From: SAR86 cluster bacterium
GTDB lineage: Bacteria > Pseudomonadota > Gammaproteobacteria > Pseudomonadales > Azotimanducaceae
Assembly (NCBI GenBank): GCA_013204195.1
Contig: JABMOJ010000361.1
Coordinates: 1-5,326 of the forward strand
Reading direction: 5' to 3'
Length of the DNA: 5,326 bases
Part shown: one piece after another, positions 1 through 5,326 of the stretch
Layout of the letters: each line of letters starts with the position of its first letter
How positions within the stretch are numbered: the first letter of the stretch is position 1
The notes under the pieces: generated by a model
Told to the model about the DNA's origin: nothing
The model's database searches: none
The model's input: the letters and a program-made list of their open reading frames with translations, nothing else
Program-made: the position numbers and the translations under genes

Positions 1-249
1 ATGTTATCTATGCAACGTGTTGGCCTCCACTCAGTCAGTTGTTAAACGTCAGTGATGTGGCCTCCCTAACACCGCATATTGTTGAAAGAAAAGTTTGCTG
101 GTTCACCCATGCGATCTGATTTATAGCGCTAAAACAGCGGCTGTCTTTGCCGCTTGTTCACAGGCACCTGTCAGCATGATTGTTTCACCTAGCACGCCAA
201 TCATCAACGGTATGCGCATGCCGAGACGTCGGAGAAAGTAGCTGAGCGC
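1..249. other. left-edge region without a supported gene
   Basis: No gene can be supported here. On the plus strand, one frame is open from position 3 to a TGA at 118-120 (about 38 codons, no internal ATG). It could be the tail of a gene that begins outside the window, but I recognise no family in it. On the minus strand, 121-219 reads as a 32-codon ORF without a Shine-Dalgarno site. The octamer TGGCCTCC occurs twice, at 21-28 and 58-65. A short minus-strand hairpin (ACAG-CCG-CTGT, within 131-145) ends in a run of T and might be a weak terminator for the Sel1-repeat gene, but it is not convincing. Confidence 0.4.
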
Positions 250-999
250 CTAAGGATGAGCCTTGAGCCAATCGCTGGCCATCTGCTGAGCTTCACTGAT
301 GTCGGCCGGGGTCATCATTCCAGCAACCTTGTCCCTGTTCTTTGCCGCTGCTGCATGGTCACTGGCGGCTGCGATCGACCACCACATGTGAGCAGACTTA
401 TAATCCTGGGGAGCACCTTCCTCTTTAACGTACATCAAAGCTAAGTTGAACTGCCCTTGGGTATATCCTTGTTCAGCACTAGCCCGATACCACTTCATCG
501 CTTCCTTATCATTCTGAAGCGTCCCTTCACCATTGCTGTACAACACGGCTAAGTTGTTCTGTGCGCCATCATTTCCCTGCTCGGCACTAGCGCCAAACCA
601 TTTGAAAGCTTCCTCATAATCCTGAGGAGTCCCTTCACCATTTTGGTACATTATCGCTAAGTAGTACTGCGAGCTTGCGTATCCCTGCACGGCACTTGCC
701 TTAAACCACCTCAAAGCTTCTTTATAATCCTGAGGAGCGCCCTCACCGTCATAGTACATTTTAGCTAAAGAAGACTGTGCGTACTGATCACCCTGTGCAG
801 CACTAGCCTGATACCACTTCAAAGCTTCTTTATAATCCTGCGGAGCCCCTATACCTGCGTAGTAATTGTATCCCAGGGCGAACTGCGCATCGGCATCGCC
901 CTGTTCAGCCAAAGCTTTTGTCTCATCAAACTCACTGGCGCTAACGCTGAGTGGACCTAATAAAATCAGTAAAGCTAGAACTATTCGCATACTTTGCAT
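250..999 (-). CDS. secreted Sel1-repeat (TPR-like) protein
   Basis: This is a 249-residue solenoid protein. Sel1 repeats are TPR-like helical pairs that usually mediate protein-protein contacts in the bacterial envelope; no enzymatic role is visible. The N-terminus has a short basic start, a hydrophobic core (VLALLILLGPLSV) and an SVSA|SEF cleavage site, so export to the periplasm is likely. No lipobox cysteine is present. Five repeats follow with an exact 36-residue period. Each carries the pattern AQ..L..MY..G.G.PQDYKEA..W...SA.QG. The fifth diverges (SAHMWWSIAAAS) and acts as a cap before a C-terminal helical tail ending in WLKAHP. An in-frame ATG at 1003-1005 would add two residues, but the AAGGG at 1007-1011 sits only one base before it and seven bases before the ATG at 997-999, so I prefer the latter. 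The target is unknown. The gene stands alone on its strand, about 190 bp downstream of the LysR gene. Confidence 0.88.
   Translation of the reverse strand: MQSMRIVLALLILLGPLSVSASEFDETKALAEQGDADAQFALGYNYYAGIGAPQDYKEALKWYQASAAQGDQYAQSSLAKMYYDGEGAPQDYKEALRWFKASAVQGYASSQYYLAIMYQNGEGTPQDYEEAFKWFGASAEQGNDGAQNNLAVLYSNGEGTLQNDKEAMKWYRASAEQGYTQGQFNLALMYVKEEGAPQDYKSAHMWWSIAAASDHAAAAKNRDKVAGMMTPADISEAQQMASDWLKAHP
364..904 (-). repeat. 108-bp tandem repeats inside the Sel1 gene
   Basis: The Sel1 repeats are also visible at DNA level with an exact 108-bp period. The plus-strand decamer TATAATCCTG or a close variant starts at 399, 507 (TATCATTCTG), 615 (CATAATCCTG), 723 and 831. The copies at 723 and 831 also share the preceding CAAAGCTTCTT. 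The close match between those two copies suggests fairly recent unit duplication, or homogenisation by recombination. The unit is a coding repeat, not a mobile element. Confidence 0.85.
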
Positions 1000-1131
1000 T
1001 CCCATTCCCTTCCATTATCGCTGTTCCATTCTAAAACCCTCCATCTGGTTAGTCTATAAACTGTTGGACAGGTAGGATTGGAAGCGCGAGCGGAAATCTC
1101 ATCTTCGTCGTGGTTCTAGTTTTGGGGACAA

Positions 1132-1157
1132 GGTCAATCGTATCGATTGGTCAATAG
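1132..1157. repeat. GGTCAAT direct repeat enclosing a CAATCG/CGATTG dyad
   Basis: GGTCAAT occurs at 1132-1138 and again at 1149-1155, a 17-bp period. Between and overlapping them, CAATCG (1135-1140) and CGATTG (1144-1149) form a perfect 6-bp inverted repeat around TAT. On the minus strand this reads as two TTGACC hexamers. It lies after the regulator stop codon and about 130 bp before the Sel1 start. It could be a protein-binding site or a -35-like region for the Sel1 gene, but no good -10 follows at the right distance and no T-run makes it a terminator. Confidence 0.4.
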
Positions 1158-1188
1158 TGGCGTTCGCTAAGTCATTTTTACACCGAGC

Positions 1189-1767
1189 TCAAATGCTGAG
1201 TCGAATGTATTCTGCCAACTTGAGTATCGCTTCACTGCTAGTCCGTTTGTCGTATAGAAGGTGAATGCCCACCTTACCTAAGCGGGGGAATCTGTCTGAA
1301 ACGGGCATCACCCGCAAAGAGTCGGGCACTGTATTGCGGGCCAGCACGGTGACGCCGAGGCCTTCCTGGATGGCGGCTTGAATACCCGTTAAGTCCGCAT
1401 TGGTATACACCAGGCGCCATGGCCTGCCTGCTGCATTTAGGCGCTCTATCGCTCGCATTCGATAAACGCAGGGCTCGGGTGCCAGCACCAATGGCAACTG
1501 CGCCTGCAGATGCACTTCATGATCTGGACTGCTGACCCACACCAGCTCTTCTTCCTTGAGGCGTGATGCGGGCTTCAGAGATGGCGCGTCTTGCAGCGCC
1601 AGCACCAGATCATACTGTTTGCGGGGCTGGGCTAGCAGATTCTTGCTTAGGTCACAGTTGATTTCCAGGGTAACACCTGGGTAGGCCTGAGTACAAGCCC
1701 GCAATATTTTCGGCAGCAGGGTCGTGGCAAACTCACTGGGCATGCCAAAGCGCACGACGCCGGTCAT
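1189..1767 (-). CDS. LysR regulator, C-terminal effector-binding fragment
   Basis: This open piece of 192 codons begins with ATG at 1765-1767, directly after TAA-AAA. It is a full LysR substrate-binding domain: the first strand (VVRFGMPSEFATTLLPKIL), the pattern YPGVTLEI, the hinge region DLVLALQ, and a second half with PWRLVYTNADL and GLGVTVLARN. Its length matches a complete effector domain to the natural C-terminus. No Shine-Dalgarno sequence precedes this ATG, so if it is made as a separate chain it would rely on ribosomes re-initiating after the TAA. Without the winged helix it cannot bind DNA by itself. Confidence 0.65.
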   Translation of the reverse strand: MTGVVRFGMPSEFATTLLPKILRACTQAYPGVTLEINCDLSKNLLAQPRKQYDLVLALQDAPSLKPASRLKEEELVWVSSPDHEVHLQAQLPLVLAPEPCVYRMRAIERLNAAGRPWRLVYTNADLTGIQAAIQEGLGVTVLARNTVPDSLRVMPVSDRFPRLGKVGIHLLYDKRTSSEAILKLAEYIRLSI

Positions 1768-1773
1768 TTTTTA
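1765..1773 (-). other. premature stop / possible re-initiation junction (TAA-AAA-ATG)
   Basis: On the minus strand the frame reads CAG-TAA-AAA-ATG-ACC. The TAA falls in the linker between the two LysR domains, and the ATG of the second piece is in the same frame only three bases on. The run of six A's (TAAAAAATG) is also a site prone to sequencing or polymerase slippage. However, simple gain or loss of one base would break the frame and not restore it, so a substitution is the simpler explanation. Confidence 0.7.
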
Positions 1774-2037
1774 CTGGCTGAAGTCGGTGAATACCGCATC
1801 GTTCAACGCTAGAATATCCTTGGCGTATTGATATAATCGTGTGCCCGCTTGAGTCAACTGCAGGCGCTGACCCTCGCGGGCAAACAGCGTACAATCTAGC
1901 AGTGCTTCAAGCCGCTTAATTTGAAGGCTGATCGCTGGCTGAGAACGACCCAGCAATTCACCCGCTTGCGTAAATCCATTGAGCTCTGAGACTGTGACAA
2001 AGGAACGTAGTAAATCTGTGGGTAAGTTACGAATCAC
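1771..2037 (-). CDS. LysR regulator, N-terminal DNA-binding fragment
   Basis: This open piece of 88 codons ends at the premature TAA. Residues 9-68 form the winged helix-turn-helix: the recognition-helix region reads SQPAISLQIKRLE (32-44), followed by LFAREGQRLQLTQAG (51-65). That is the classic LysR pattern of S-Q-P-A-[IV]-S-x-Q-I-x-x-L-E and T-x-A-G. Residues from about 63 to 84 are the linker helix that mediates dimerisation in family members. A TTG at 2080-2082 gives a 103-residue version, but the GTG at 2035-2037 has a well-spaced GGAGA and begins at the conserved part of the family. If translated alone, the fragment could still dimerise and bind DNA but would lack any effector-sensing domain. 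That is inference. Confidence 0.7.
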   Translation of the reverse strand: MIRNLPTDLLRSFVTVSELNGFTQAGELLGRSQPAISLQIKRLEALLDCTLFAREGQRLQLTQAGTRLYQYAKDILALNDAVFTDFSQ

Positions 2038-2071
2038 TATCGGTCTCCGGTAAATGCAGGCGGGCACTAAC

Positions 2072-2123
2072 AATACTGCCAATACCGCAGGAACGCAGTA
2101 TTAATATTATTAATACATGTATT
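2072..2123. promoter_or_regulatory. cluster of AATAC/GTATT half-sites, candidate regulator operator
   Basis: Five copies of one pentamer lie within 52 bp: AATAC at 2072, 2081 and 2112, and its complement GTATT at 2098 and 2119. They form a perfect interrupted dyad, AATACTGC (2072-2079) with GCAGTATT (2095-2102) across 15 bases, and a perfect 12-bp palindrome at 2112-2123. The centres of the two dyads are about 30 bp apart, close to three helical turns. LysR-type proteins typically bind two spaced dyad sites between divergent genes, so this is the best operator candidate. The assignment is inference. Confidence 0.45.
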
Positions 2124-2134
2124 TTAAATATCAA
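2106..2134 (-). promoter_or_regulatory. sigma70-type promoter for the LysR gene
   Basis: On the minus strand, TTGATA (plus coordinates 2129-2134) is followed after exactly 17 bases by AATAAT (2106-2111). These are 5 of 6 matches to each consensus box at the ideal spacing. Transcription would start near 2098-2100, giving a leader of about 60 bases to the GTG at 2037. A perfect palindrome, AATACATGTATT, fills 2112-2123 of the spacer, so a bound protein would block this promoter; autorepression is usual in this family. Confidence 0.5.
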
Positions 2135-2137
2135 TTT

Positions 2138-2143
2138 TATAAA
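2138..2143 (+). promoter_or_regulatory. possible glyA -10 box
   Basis: TATAAA matches the -10 consensus at 5 of 6 positions and lies 55 bases before the glyA start. No good -35 hexamer lies 16-18 bases upstream; that position falls within the AATACATGTATT palindrome. This would fit a promoter that needs an activator, but the evidence is weak because the whole region is AT-rich. Confidence 0.25.
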
Positions 2144-2163
2144 TAGCGAATAATTCGTTATTT
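2141..2163 (+). repeat. inverted repeat at the probable glyA transcription start
   Basis: AAATAGCGAA (2141-2150) and TTCGTTATTT (2154-2163) are reverse complements at 9 of 10 positions around a 3-base centre. The odd pair is G-T, so in plus-strand RNA all ten positions could pair. It lies just after the candidate -10 box and 23 bases before the glyA Shine-Dalgarno site. It could be a DNA operator over the start site or a 5' leader hairpin. Confidence 0.45.
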
Positions 2164-2198
2164 TGCACACACGCAGCAGCAGATAGAAGGACAGCATT

Positions 2199-3485
2199 AT
2201 GTTTGACAAGTCAGTTCACCTCGCAGATTACGATCCAGACCTGTGGCAGGCCATGCAGAACGAAGAGGTCCGCCAGGAAGATCACGTGGAACTGATCGCC
2301 TCAGAGAACTATACCAGCCCGCTGGTGATGGCAACCCAGGGTTCAGTGCTGACCAACAAGTATGCCGAAGGCTACCCTGGCAAGCGTTACTATGGAGGTT
2401 GCGAATATGTTGACGTGGTTGAGCAGCTGGCTATTGATCGGGCCAAAACCCTGTTTGACTGTGACTACGCCAATGTACAACCGCATTCCGGTTCGCAGGC
2501 CAATTCCGCGGTCTTTATGGCGCTGCTTAAGCCCGGCGACACATTTTTGGGGCTCAGCTTGGACCATGGTGGCCATCTGACTCATGGCGCCACGCCGAAC
2601 TTTTCCGGCAAAATCTATCATGCAGTACAGTATGGCCTGAACGATGCCGGTGAAATTGACTATGACCAGGTACAGGCGCTTGCCGACGAGCATAAGCCTA
2701 AAATGATCATTGCCGGTTTCTCTGCTTATTCTGGTATCTGCGATTGGGCTCGGTTCCGCAAGATCGCCGACACTGTCGGTGCCTATTTGTTTGTCGATAT
2801 GGCTCACGTTGCCGGTCTGGTCGCCGCGGGTGTCTATCCTAGCCCGCTGCCCCACGCCCATGTTGTCACTACCACGACCCATAAAACCCTGCGCGGTCCA
2901 CGGGGTGGGCTGATTTTGTCGAAGGGTCATCCAGATCTCGATAAGAAGTTCAACTCATCGATTTTTCCCGGTAATCAGGGCGGGCCGTTGATGCATGTTA
3001 TTGCGGGCAAGGCCGTGGCATTCAAGGAAGCGCTCGAACCGTCGTTCAAAGACTACCAACTGCAGGTGGTTCAGAATGCGCAAACCATGGCCAACACCTT
3101 TATAGCGCGGGGTTACAACATTGTTTCTGGCGGTACACATAATCATTTGTTTCTGGTGGACCTCGTGGACAAGGGCCTGACGGGTAAAGAAGCCGACGCT
3201 GCCCTAGGGCGCGCGAACATTACGGTCAACAAGAATGCGGTTCCCAACGACCCCCAGTCGCCGTTTGTCACCAGCGGCCTGCGCATTGGTTCGCCGGCCA
3301 TGACCACTCGCGGCTTCAAAGAAGAGCAAGCAGTGCAATTGACGAACTGGATGTGCGATGTGCTGGACGACATCCATAACGAGGCGTCCATTGAAAAGAT
3401 CAAGCAGCAGGTGGTCACGTTATGCCGCGCCTTTCCGGTCTATGTTGATCAAACGGTTGACGATATTAAAAGTCGTACTAAGTAG
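2199..3485 (+). CDS. glyA: serine hydroxymethyltransferase
   Basis: GlyA is a cytoplasmic, PLP-dependent enzyme of fold type I. It interconverts serine plus tetrahydrofolate with glycine plus 5,10-methylene-tetrahydrofolate, the main source of one-carbon units. The 428-residue protein is full length and very close to E. coli GlyA. Active-site residues are all visible: the ELIASENY motif (31-38), Y55 and E57, Y65, the SGSQAN loop (97-102), H126, D200 and H203 in [16 protein letters not shown], the PLP-binding lysine K229 in TTTTHKT, and the carboxylate-binding R362 (R363 in E. coli; one residue is missing in the segment after GGLILSKG). AAGGA at 2187-2191 is seven bases before the ATG. It is divergent from the LysR gene and 272 bp upstream of gcvP, its metabolic partner. 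The sequence shows nothing abnormal. Confidence 0.98.
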   Translation: MFDKSVHLADYDPDLWQAMQNEEVRQEDHVELIASENYTSPLVMATQGSVLTNKYAEGYPGKRYYGGCEYVDVVEQLAIDRAKTLFDCDYANVQPHSGSQANSAVFMALLKPGDTFLGLSLDHGGHLTHGATPNFSGKIYHAVQYGLNDAGEIDYDQVQALADEHKPKMIIAGFSAYSGICDWARFRKIADTVGAYLFVDMAHVAGLVAAGVYPSPLPHAHVVTTTTHKTLRGPRGGLILSKGHPDLDKKFNSSIFPGNQGGPLMHVIAGKAVAFKEALEPSFKDYQLQVVQNAQTMANTFIARGYNIVSGGTHNHLFLVDLVDKGLTGKEADAALGRANITVNKNAVPNDPQSPFVTSGLRIGSPAMTTRGFKEEQAVQLTNWMCDVLDDIHNEASIEKIKQQVVTLCRAFPVYVDQTVDDIKSRTK

Positions 3486-3489
3486 TACG
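3474..3489 (+). repeat. hairpin over the glyA stop codon
   Basis: CGTACT (3474-3479) and AGTACG (3484-3489) are perfect reverse complements around a 4-base loop. The TAG stop (3483-3485) straddles the loop and 3' arm. It has no following T-run, so it is not a classic terminator. Together with the structure just downstream it may protect the 3' end of a glyA message. Confidence 0.4.
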
Positions 3490-3560
3490 TATGACCAACA
3501 GCGCGGTCATGATGTCGCCATCCAGGTGTTAATGCTGCTGGGTGGCGGCGTTCGGTCATA
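3490..3560 (+). other. structured spacer RNA with alternative pairings
   Basis: In plus-strand RNA, 3511-3525 can pair with 3538-3552 to give a 15-bp stem (11 Watson-Crick and 4 G-U pairs) with a 12-base loop. TATGACC at 3490-3496 can pair either with GGTCATA at 3554-3560, closing that stem from outside (7 bp), or with the nearer GGTCAT at 3505-3510 (6 bp). The two options exclude each other. G-U pairs would be A-C mismatches on the other strand, which favours a plus-strand RNA. No T-run follows directly and glycine-riboswitch core motifs are absent. It may attenuate or process the glyA-gcvP transcript; the function is unknown. Confidence 0.4.
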
Positions 3561-3565
3561 ACAAA

Positions 3566-3596
3566 CTGCTGACTGCAGCAGGCAGAACATGTTTTT
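3566..3596 (+). terminator. weak terminator-like hairpin in the glyA-gcvP spacer
   Basis: CTGCTG (3566-3571) and CAGCAG (3576-3581) form a 6-bp stem with a 4-base loop. A run of five T's follows only at 3592-3596, ten bases after the stem, so this is a poor intrinsic terminator at best. It might cause partial termination between glyA and gcvP. Confidence 0.2.
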
Positions 3597-3697
3597 CAGC
3601 ACCCTTGGCGCCACTAATATTTGTCGTTGGCGTCGTTGTAAGCGCCAGAAACGCTGGCTTGCTTTGACTCATAAACGTTATTAAGGCGCGGCAATAG

Positions 3698-3725
3698 CTG
3701 ACAGCTGGCCGAGACAATCGATAAA
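3698..3725 (+). promoter_or_regulatory. possible gcvP promoter
   Basis: CTGACA (3698-3703, 5 of 6 to the -35 consensus) and GATAAA (3720-3725, 4 of 6 to the -10 consensus) are separated by 16 bases and would start transcription about 25 bases before the gcvP ATG. A 272-bp spacer with structure in it makes a separate gcvP promoter reasonable, but the match is only moderate. Confidence 0.3.
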
Positions 3726-3757
3726 AACCGCAATACTCACAAGAACAAGGTAACGAC

Positions 3758-5326
3758 ATGACCCTATCTAACAGTCAATCTGCTGCGCTGACAAACGTTC
3801 CAGCCAGTGCTGCCTACGCCACGTTTGGCGACTTTGTCAGCCGCCATATAGGGCCTAGTGCTGAGGATCGGCAAAAAATGCTGGCAACACTGGGTGTCGA
3901 TTCATTGCAAGACTTGATTAAAGAAGTCGTACCTGCTGCTATTTTGTCTGATGCGCCATTGAACCTTGACCTCAACTGCACCGAGCAGGATGCCCTGGCT
4001 GCCATCAAGACGATTGCTAGCAAGAATCAGTTGTTCACGTCATACATCGGTCAAGGGTATTACAACTGTCATACGCCTGGCGTCATATTGCGCAATCTAC
4101 TGGAAAATCCTGGCTGGTATACGGCCTATACGCCTTACCAGCCCGAAATTTCTCAGGGTCGCCTTGAGGCCATCCTGAATTTTCAGACCATGATTGCTGA
4201 CCTGACCGGCATGGACATGGCTAACGCTTCTTTGCTAGACGAAGCTACTGCCGCCGCCGAAGCCATGACCTTGTGTCAGCGCCAAAGTAAATCCAAAAGC
4301 CAAACATTTTTTGTCGCCCGCGACTGCTTTCCTCAGACCATTGACGTCATTCAAACCCGCGCAGCCCCTCTGGGTATTGAGGTTGTCGTTGGCGACCCAG
4401 CAACAGACCTGGCTGGTATTGAGTGTTTTGGCGTGTTACTGCAGTACCCCGCCGCCAGCGGTGAAGTTTGTGATTACACAGAAATTATTGAACAGGCGCA
4501 TGCCAAGCAGGCCTTGGTTGTCATGGCGGCCGATCTGCTGGCGTTGATGCTGCTCAAATCGCCAGGCGATCTTGGCGCCGACGTCGCCATCGGCACCAGC
4601 CAGCGGTTTGGTGTGCCTCTGGGGTTCGGCGGGCCGCATGCCGCTTATATGGCAACCCGTGAAAGCTATAAGCGGGCTTTACCGGGTCGTATTGTGGGCG
4701 TCTCCATTGACAGTCATGGCCAGCCAGCCTATCGCCTTGCCCTACAAACTCGCGAGCAGCATATCCGCCGTGATAAGGCGACGAGCAACATTTGTACTGC
4801 CCAGGTACTGCTCGCGGTGATGGCCAGCATGTACGCGGTTTATCACGGCCCCGATGGTTTGCGAACCATTGCCCGCCGAGTGCATGACCTAACCCGGATT
4901 TTTAATCAGGGTATTGTTCAGCTCGGCTTCAAAACCTTGGCCGATAATTTCTTCGACACAGTAACAATTCATACCGGCACTCAAACCAGCGCCATCATTG
5001 AGCGCGCTCGCGCCGCGCGCATTAACCTGCGTGAAGTGGATGATCAGCATGTCAGCGTCTCCCTGGACGAGACGAGTACTGCCGCGGCAGTTGAAACTCT
5101 GTGGTCAGTGTTTGCCCTTGATCAAGCCGTCGGCATTACCGCACAACAGATGGCGGCAGTTTTGGTGCCAACCTTGCCTGAGGCACTGCTGCGTCAGGAC
5201 AAAGTGCTCAGCCATGAGATCTTCAATCGCTATCATTCTGAAACCGAGATGATGCGCTACCTGCGACGCCTGGCTGATAAGGATATTGCCCTTGATCGCG
5301 CCATGATTCCTCTCGGTTCCTGCACA
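3758..5326 (+). CDS. gcvP: glycine dehydrogenase (decarboxylating), P-protein; 3' end outside window
   Basis: GcvP is the PLP-dependent P-protein of the cytoplasmic glycine cleavage system. It decarboxylates glycine and passes the aminomethyl group to the lipoyl arm of GcvH. The frame is open from this ATG to the window edge: 523 codons, roughly the first 55% of a usual ~950-residue single-chain enzyme. Family landmarks occur in order: RHIGP (29-33), the [15 protein letters not shown] region (96-110), [19 protein letters not shown] (117-135), [13 protein letters not shown] (158-170), [15 protein letters not shown] (285-299), [10 protein letters not shown] (309-318), [18 protein letters not shown] (332-349), and the opening of the second half, [17 protein letters not shown] (489-505) then MIPLGSCT at the edge. 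The PLP lysine is expected in the missing C-terminal half. The SQRFG sequence at 281-285 has no lysine, as usual for the N-terminal half. AAGG at 3747-3750 is seven bases before the ATG. gcvH/gcvT probably follow. Confidence 0.96.
   Translation, partial: MTLSNSQSAALTNVPASAAYATFGDFVSRHIGPSAEDRQKMLATLGVDSLQDLIKEVVPAAILSDAPLNLDLNCTEQDALAAIKTIASKNQLFTSYIGQGYYNCHTPGVILRNLLENPGWYTAYTPYQPEISQGRLEAILNFQTMIADLTGMDMANASLLDEATAAAEAMTLCQRQSKSKSQTFFVARDCFPQTIDVIQTRAAPLGIEVVVGDPATDLAGIECFGVLLQYPAASGEVCDYTEIIEQAHAKQALVVMAADLLALMLLKSPGDLGADVAIGTSQRFGVPLGFGGPHAAYMATRESYKRALPGRIVGVSIDSHGQPAYRLALQTREQHIRRDKATSNICTAQVLLAVMASMYAVYHGPDGLRTIARRVHDLTRIFNQGIVQLGFKTLADNFFDTVTIHTGTQTSAIIERARAARINLREVDDQHVSVSLDETSTAAAVETLWSVFALDQAVGITAQQMAAVLVPTLPEALLRQDKVLSHEIFNRYHSETEMMRYLRRLADKDIALDRAMIPLGSCT

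Larger units (their letters stand above)
1189..2037 (-). pseudogene. LysR-family regulator, interrupted by an in-frame TAA
   Basis: Read through the stop, this is a complete LysR-type transcriptional regulator of about 282 residues, a normal length for the family. It has an N-terminal winged helix-turn-helix with linker helix and a C-terminal periplasmic-binding-protein-like effector domain. Both halves are in the same frame, so a single codon (TAA at 1771-1773) and not a frameshift separates them. The effector domain retains the stretches PWRLVYTNADLTGIQAA and EGLGVTVLA, which match the LrhA/HexA branch (LrhA has PWRLAYVASTLPAVRAA and AGLGVTAR) rather than GcvA. The gene is divergent from glyA, the usual arrangement of a LysR regulator and its target. 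It may be a recent nonsense pseudogene, a sequencing error, or a functional two-piece regulator. The start chosen is the GTG at 2035-2037, which has GGAGA six bases upstream; homologues commonly begin near the NLPTDLLR stretch. Confidence 0.75.

Noticed and set aside
41..70. Possible integron attC-type core sites (GTTAAAC at 41-47 and CCCTAAC at 64-70)
   Set aside because: The boxes are in the wrong order and spacing on either strand, and CCCTAAC does not fit the RYYYAAC consensus. There is no cassette-like context.
3..120. Open plus-strand frame entering from the left edge
   Set aside because: About 38 codons with no recognisable motif and no start codon. It cannot be told apart from chance without the upstream sequence.
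121..219. Minus-strand 32-codon ORF with a lipobox-like LTGAC, reminiscent of a small entericidin-type lipoprotein
   Set aside because: There is no Shine-Dalgarno site, a glutamate interrupts the hydrophobic stretch, there is no basic N-terminal pair, and the remainder does not resemble entericidins. It is most likely chance.
2027..2209. Minus-strand 60-codon ORF across the lysR-glyA intergenic region
   Set aside because: Its hydrophobic composition comes from AT-rich promoter DNA. It lacks a ribosome binding site and overlaps both the lysR start and the glyA start.
2343..2930. Long minus-strand ORF of 195 codons opposite glyA
   Set aside because: It lies wholly within the well-conserved glyA coding region and has no ribosome binding site or recognisable domain; it is an antisense shadow.
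3486..3757. Glycine riboswitch upstream of gcvP
   Set aside because: I looked for the conserved aptamer elements (GGAGAG-type core and CCGAAGG-type stretch) and found none on the plus strand.
3556..3759. Minus-strand 67-codon ORF filling much of the glyA-gcvP spacer
   Set aside because: It starts across the gcvP ribosome binding site, shows no family resemblance, and the region is better explained as structured spacer.

Overview
The window looks like a chromosomal stretch from a gammaproteobacterium. The GlyA protein follows the E. coli protein nearly residue for residue through its active site. GcvP is the long single-chain (fused N and C halves) form. Genes are closely spaced with Shine-Dalgarno sites. 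The genus cannot be named from the sequence alone. There are no RNA genes, insertion sequences, CRISPR arrays or phage genes.

Layout. Positions 1-249 hold no gene I can support. On the minus strand at 250-999 lies a secreted Sel1-repeat (TPR-like) protein with five 36-residue repeats. A 189-bp gap with a small direct/inverted repeat separates it from a LysR-family regulator, also on the minus strand (1189-2037). That regulator is interrupted by one in-frame TAA between its DNA-binding and effector domains, and an ATG follows one codon later. An AT-rich divergent intergenic region (2038-2198) carries a good sigma70-type promoter for the regulator, five AATAC/GTATT half-sites and a long dyad near the probable glyA start. 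On the plus strand come glyA (2199-3485, serine hydroxymethyltransferase, complete), a structured 272-bp spacer, and the first 523 codons of gcvP (3758 to the right edge, glycine decarboxylase P-protein).

How the genes fit together. GlyA converts serine and tetrahydrofolate to glycine and 5,10-methylene-tetrahydrofolate. The glycine cleavage system, of which GcvP is the decarboxylating subunit, breaks glycine down to CO2, ammonia and a second one-carbon unit. Together they form a serine/glycine to C1 module, and gcvH and gcvT probably lie beyond the right edge. The divergent LysR-type gene is the obvious candidate local regulator. It resembles the LrhA/HexA branch rather than GcvA, and as sequenced it is split.

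This is mostly ordinary core metabolism; I see no convincing new multi-gene system. The points most worth checking are the split regulator, the half-site cluster in the divergent promoter, and the foldable glyA-gcvP spacer with two mutually exclusive pairings.
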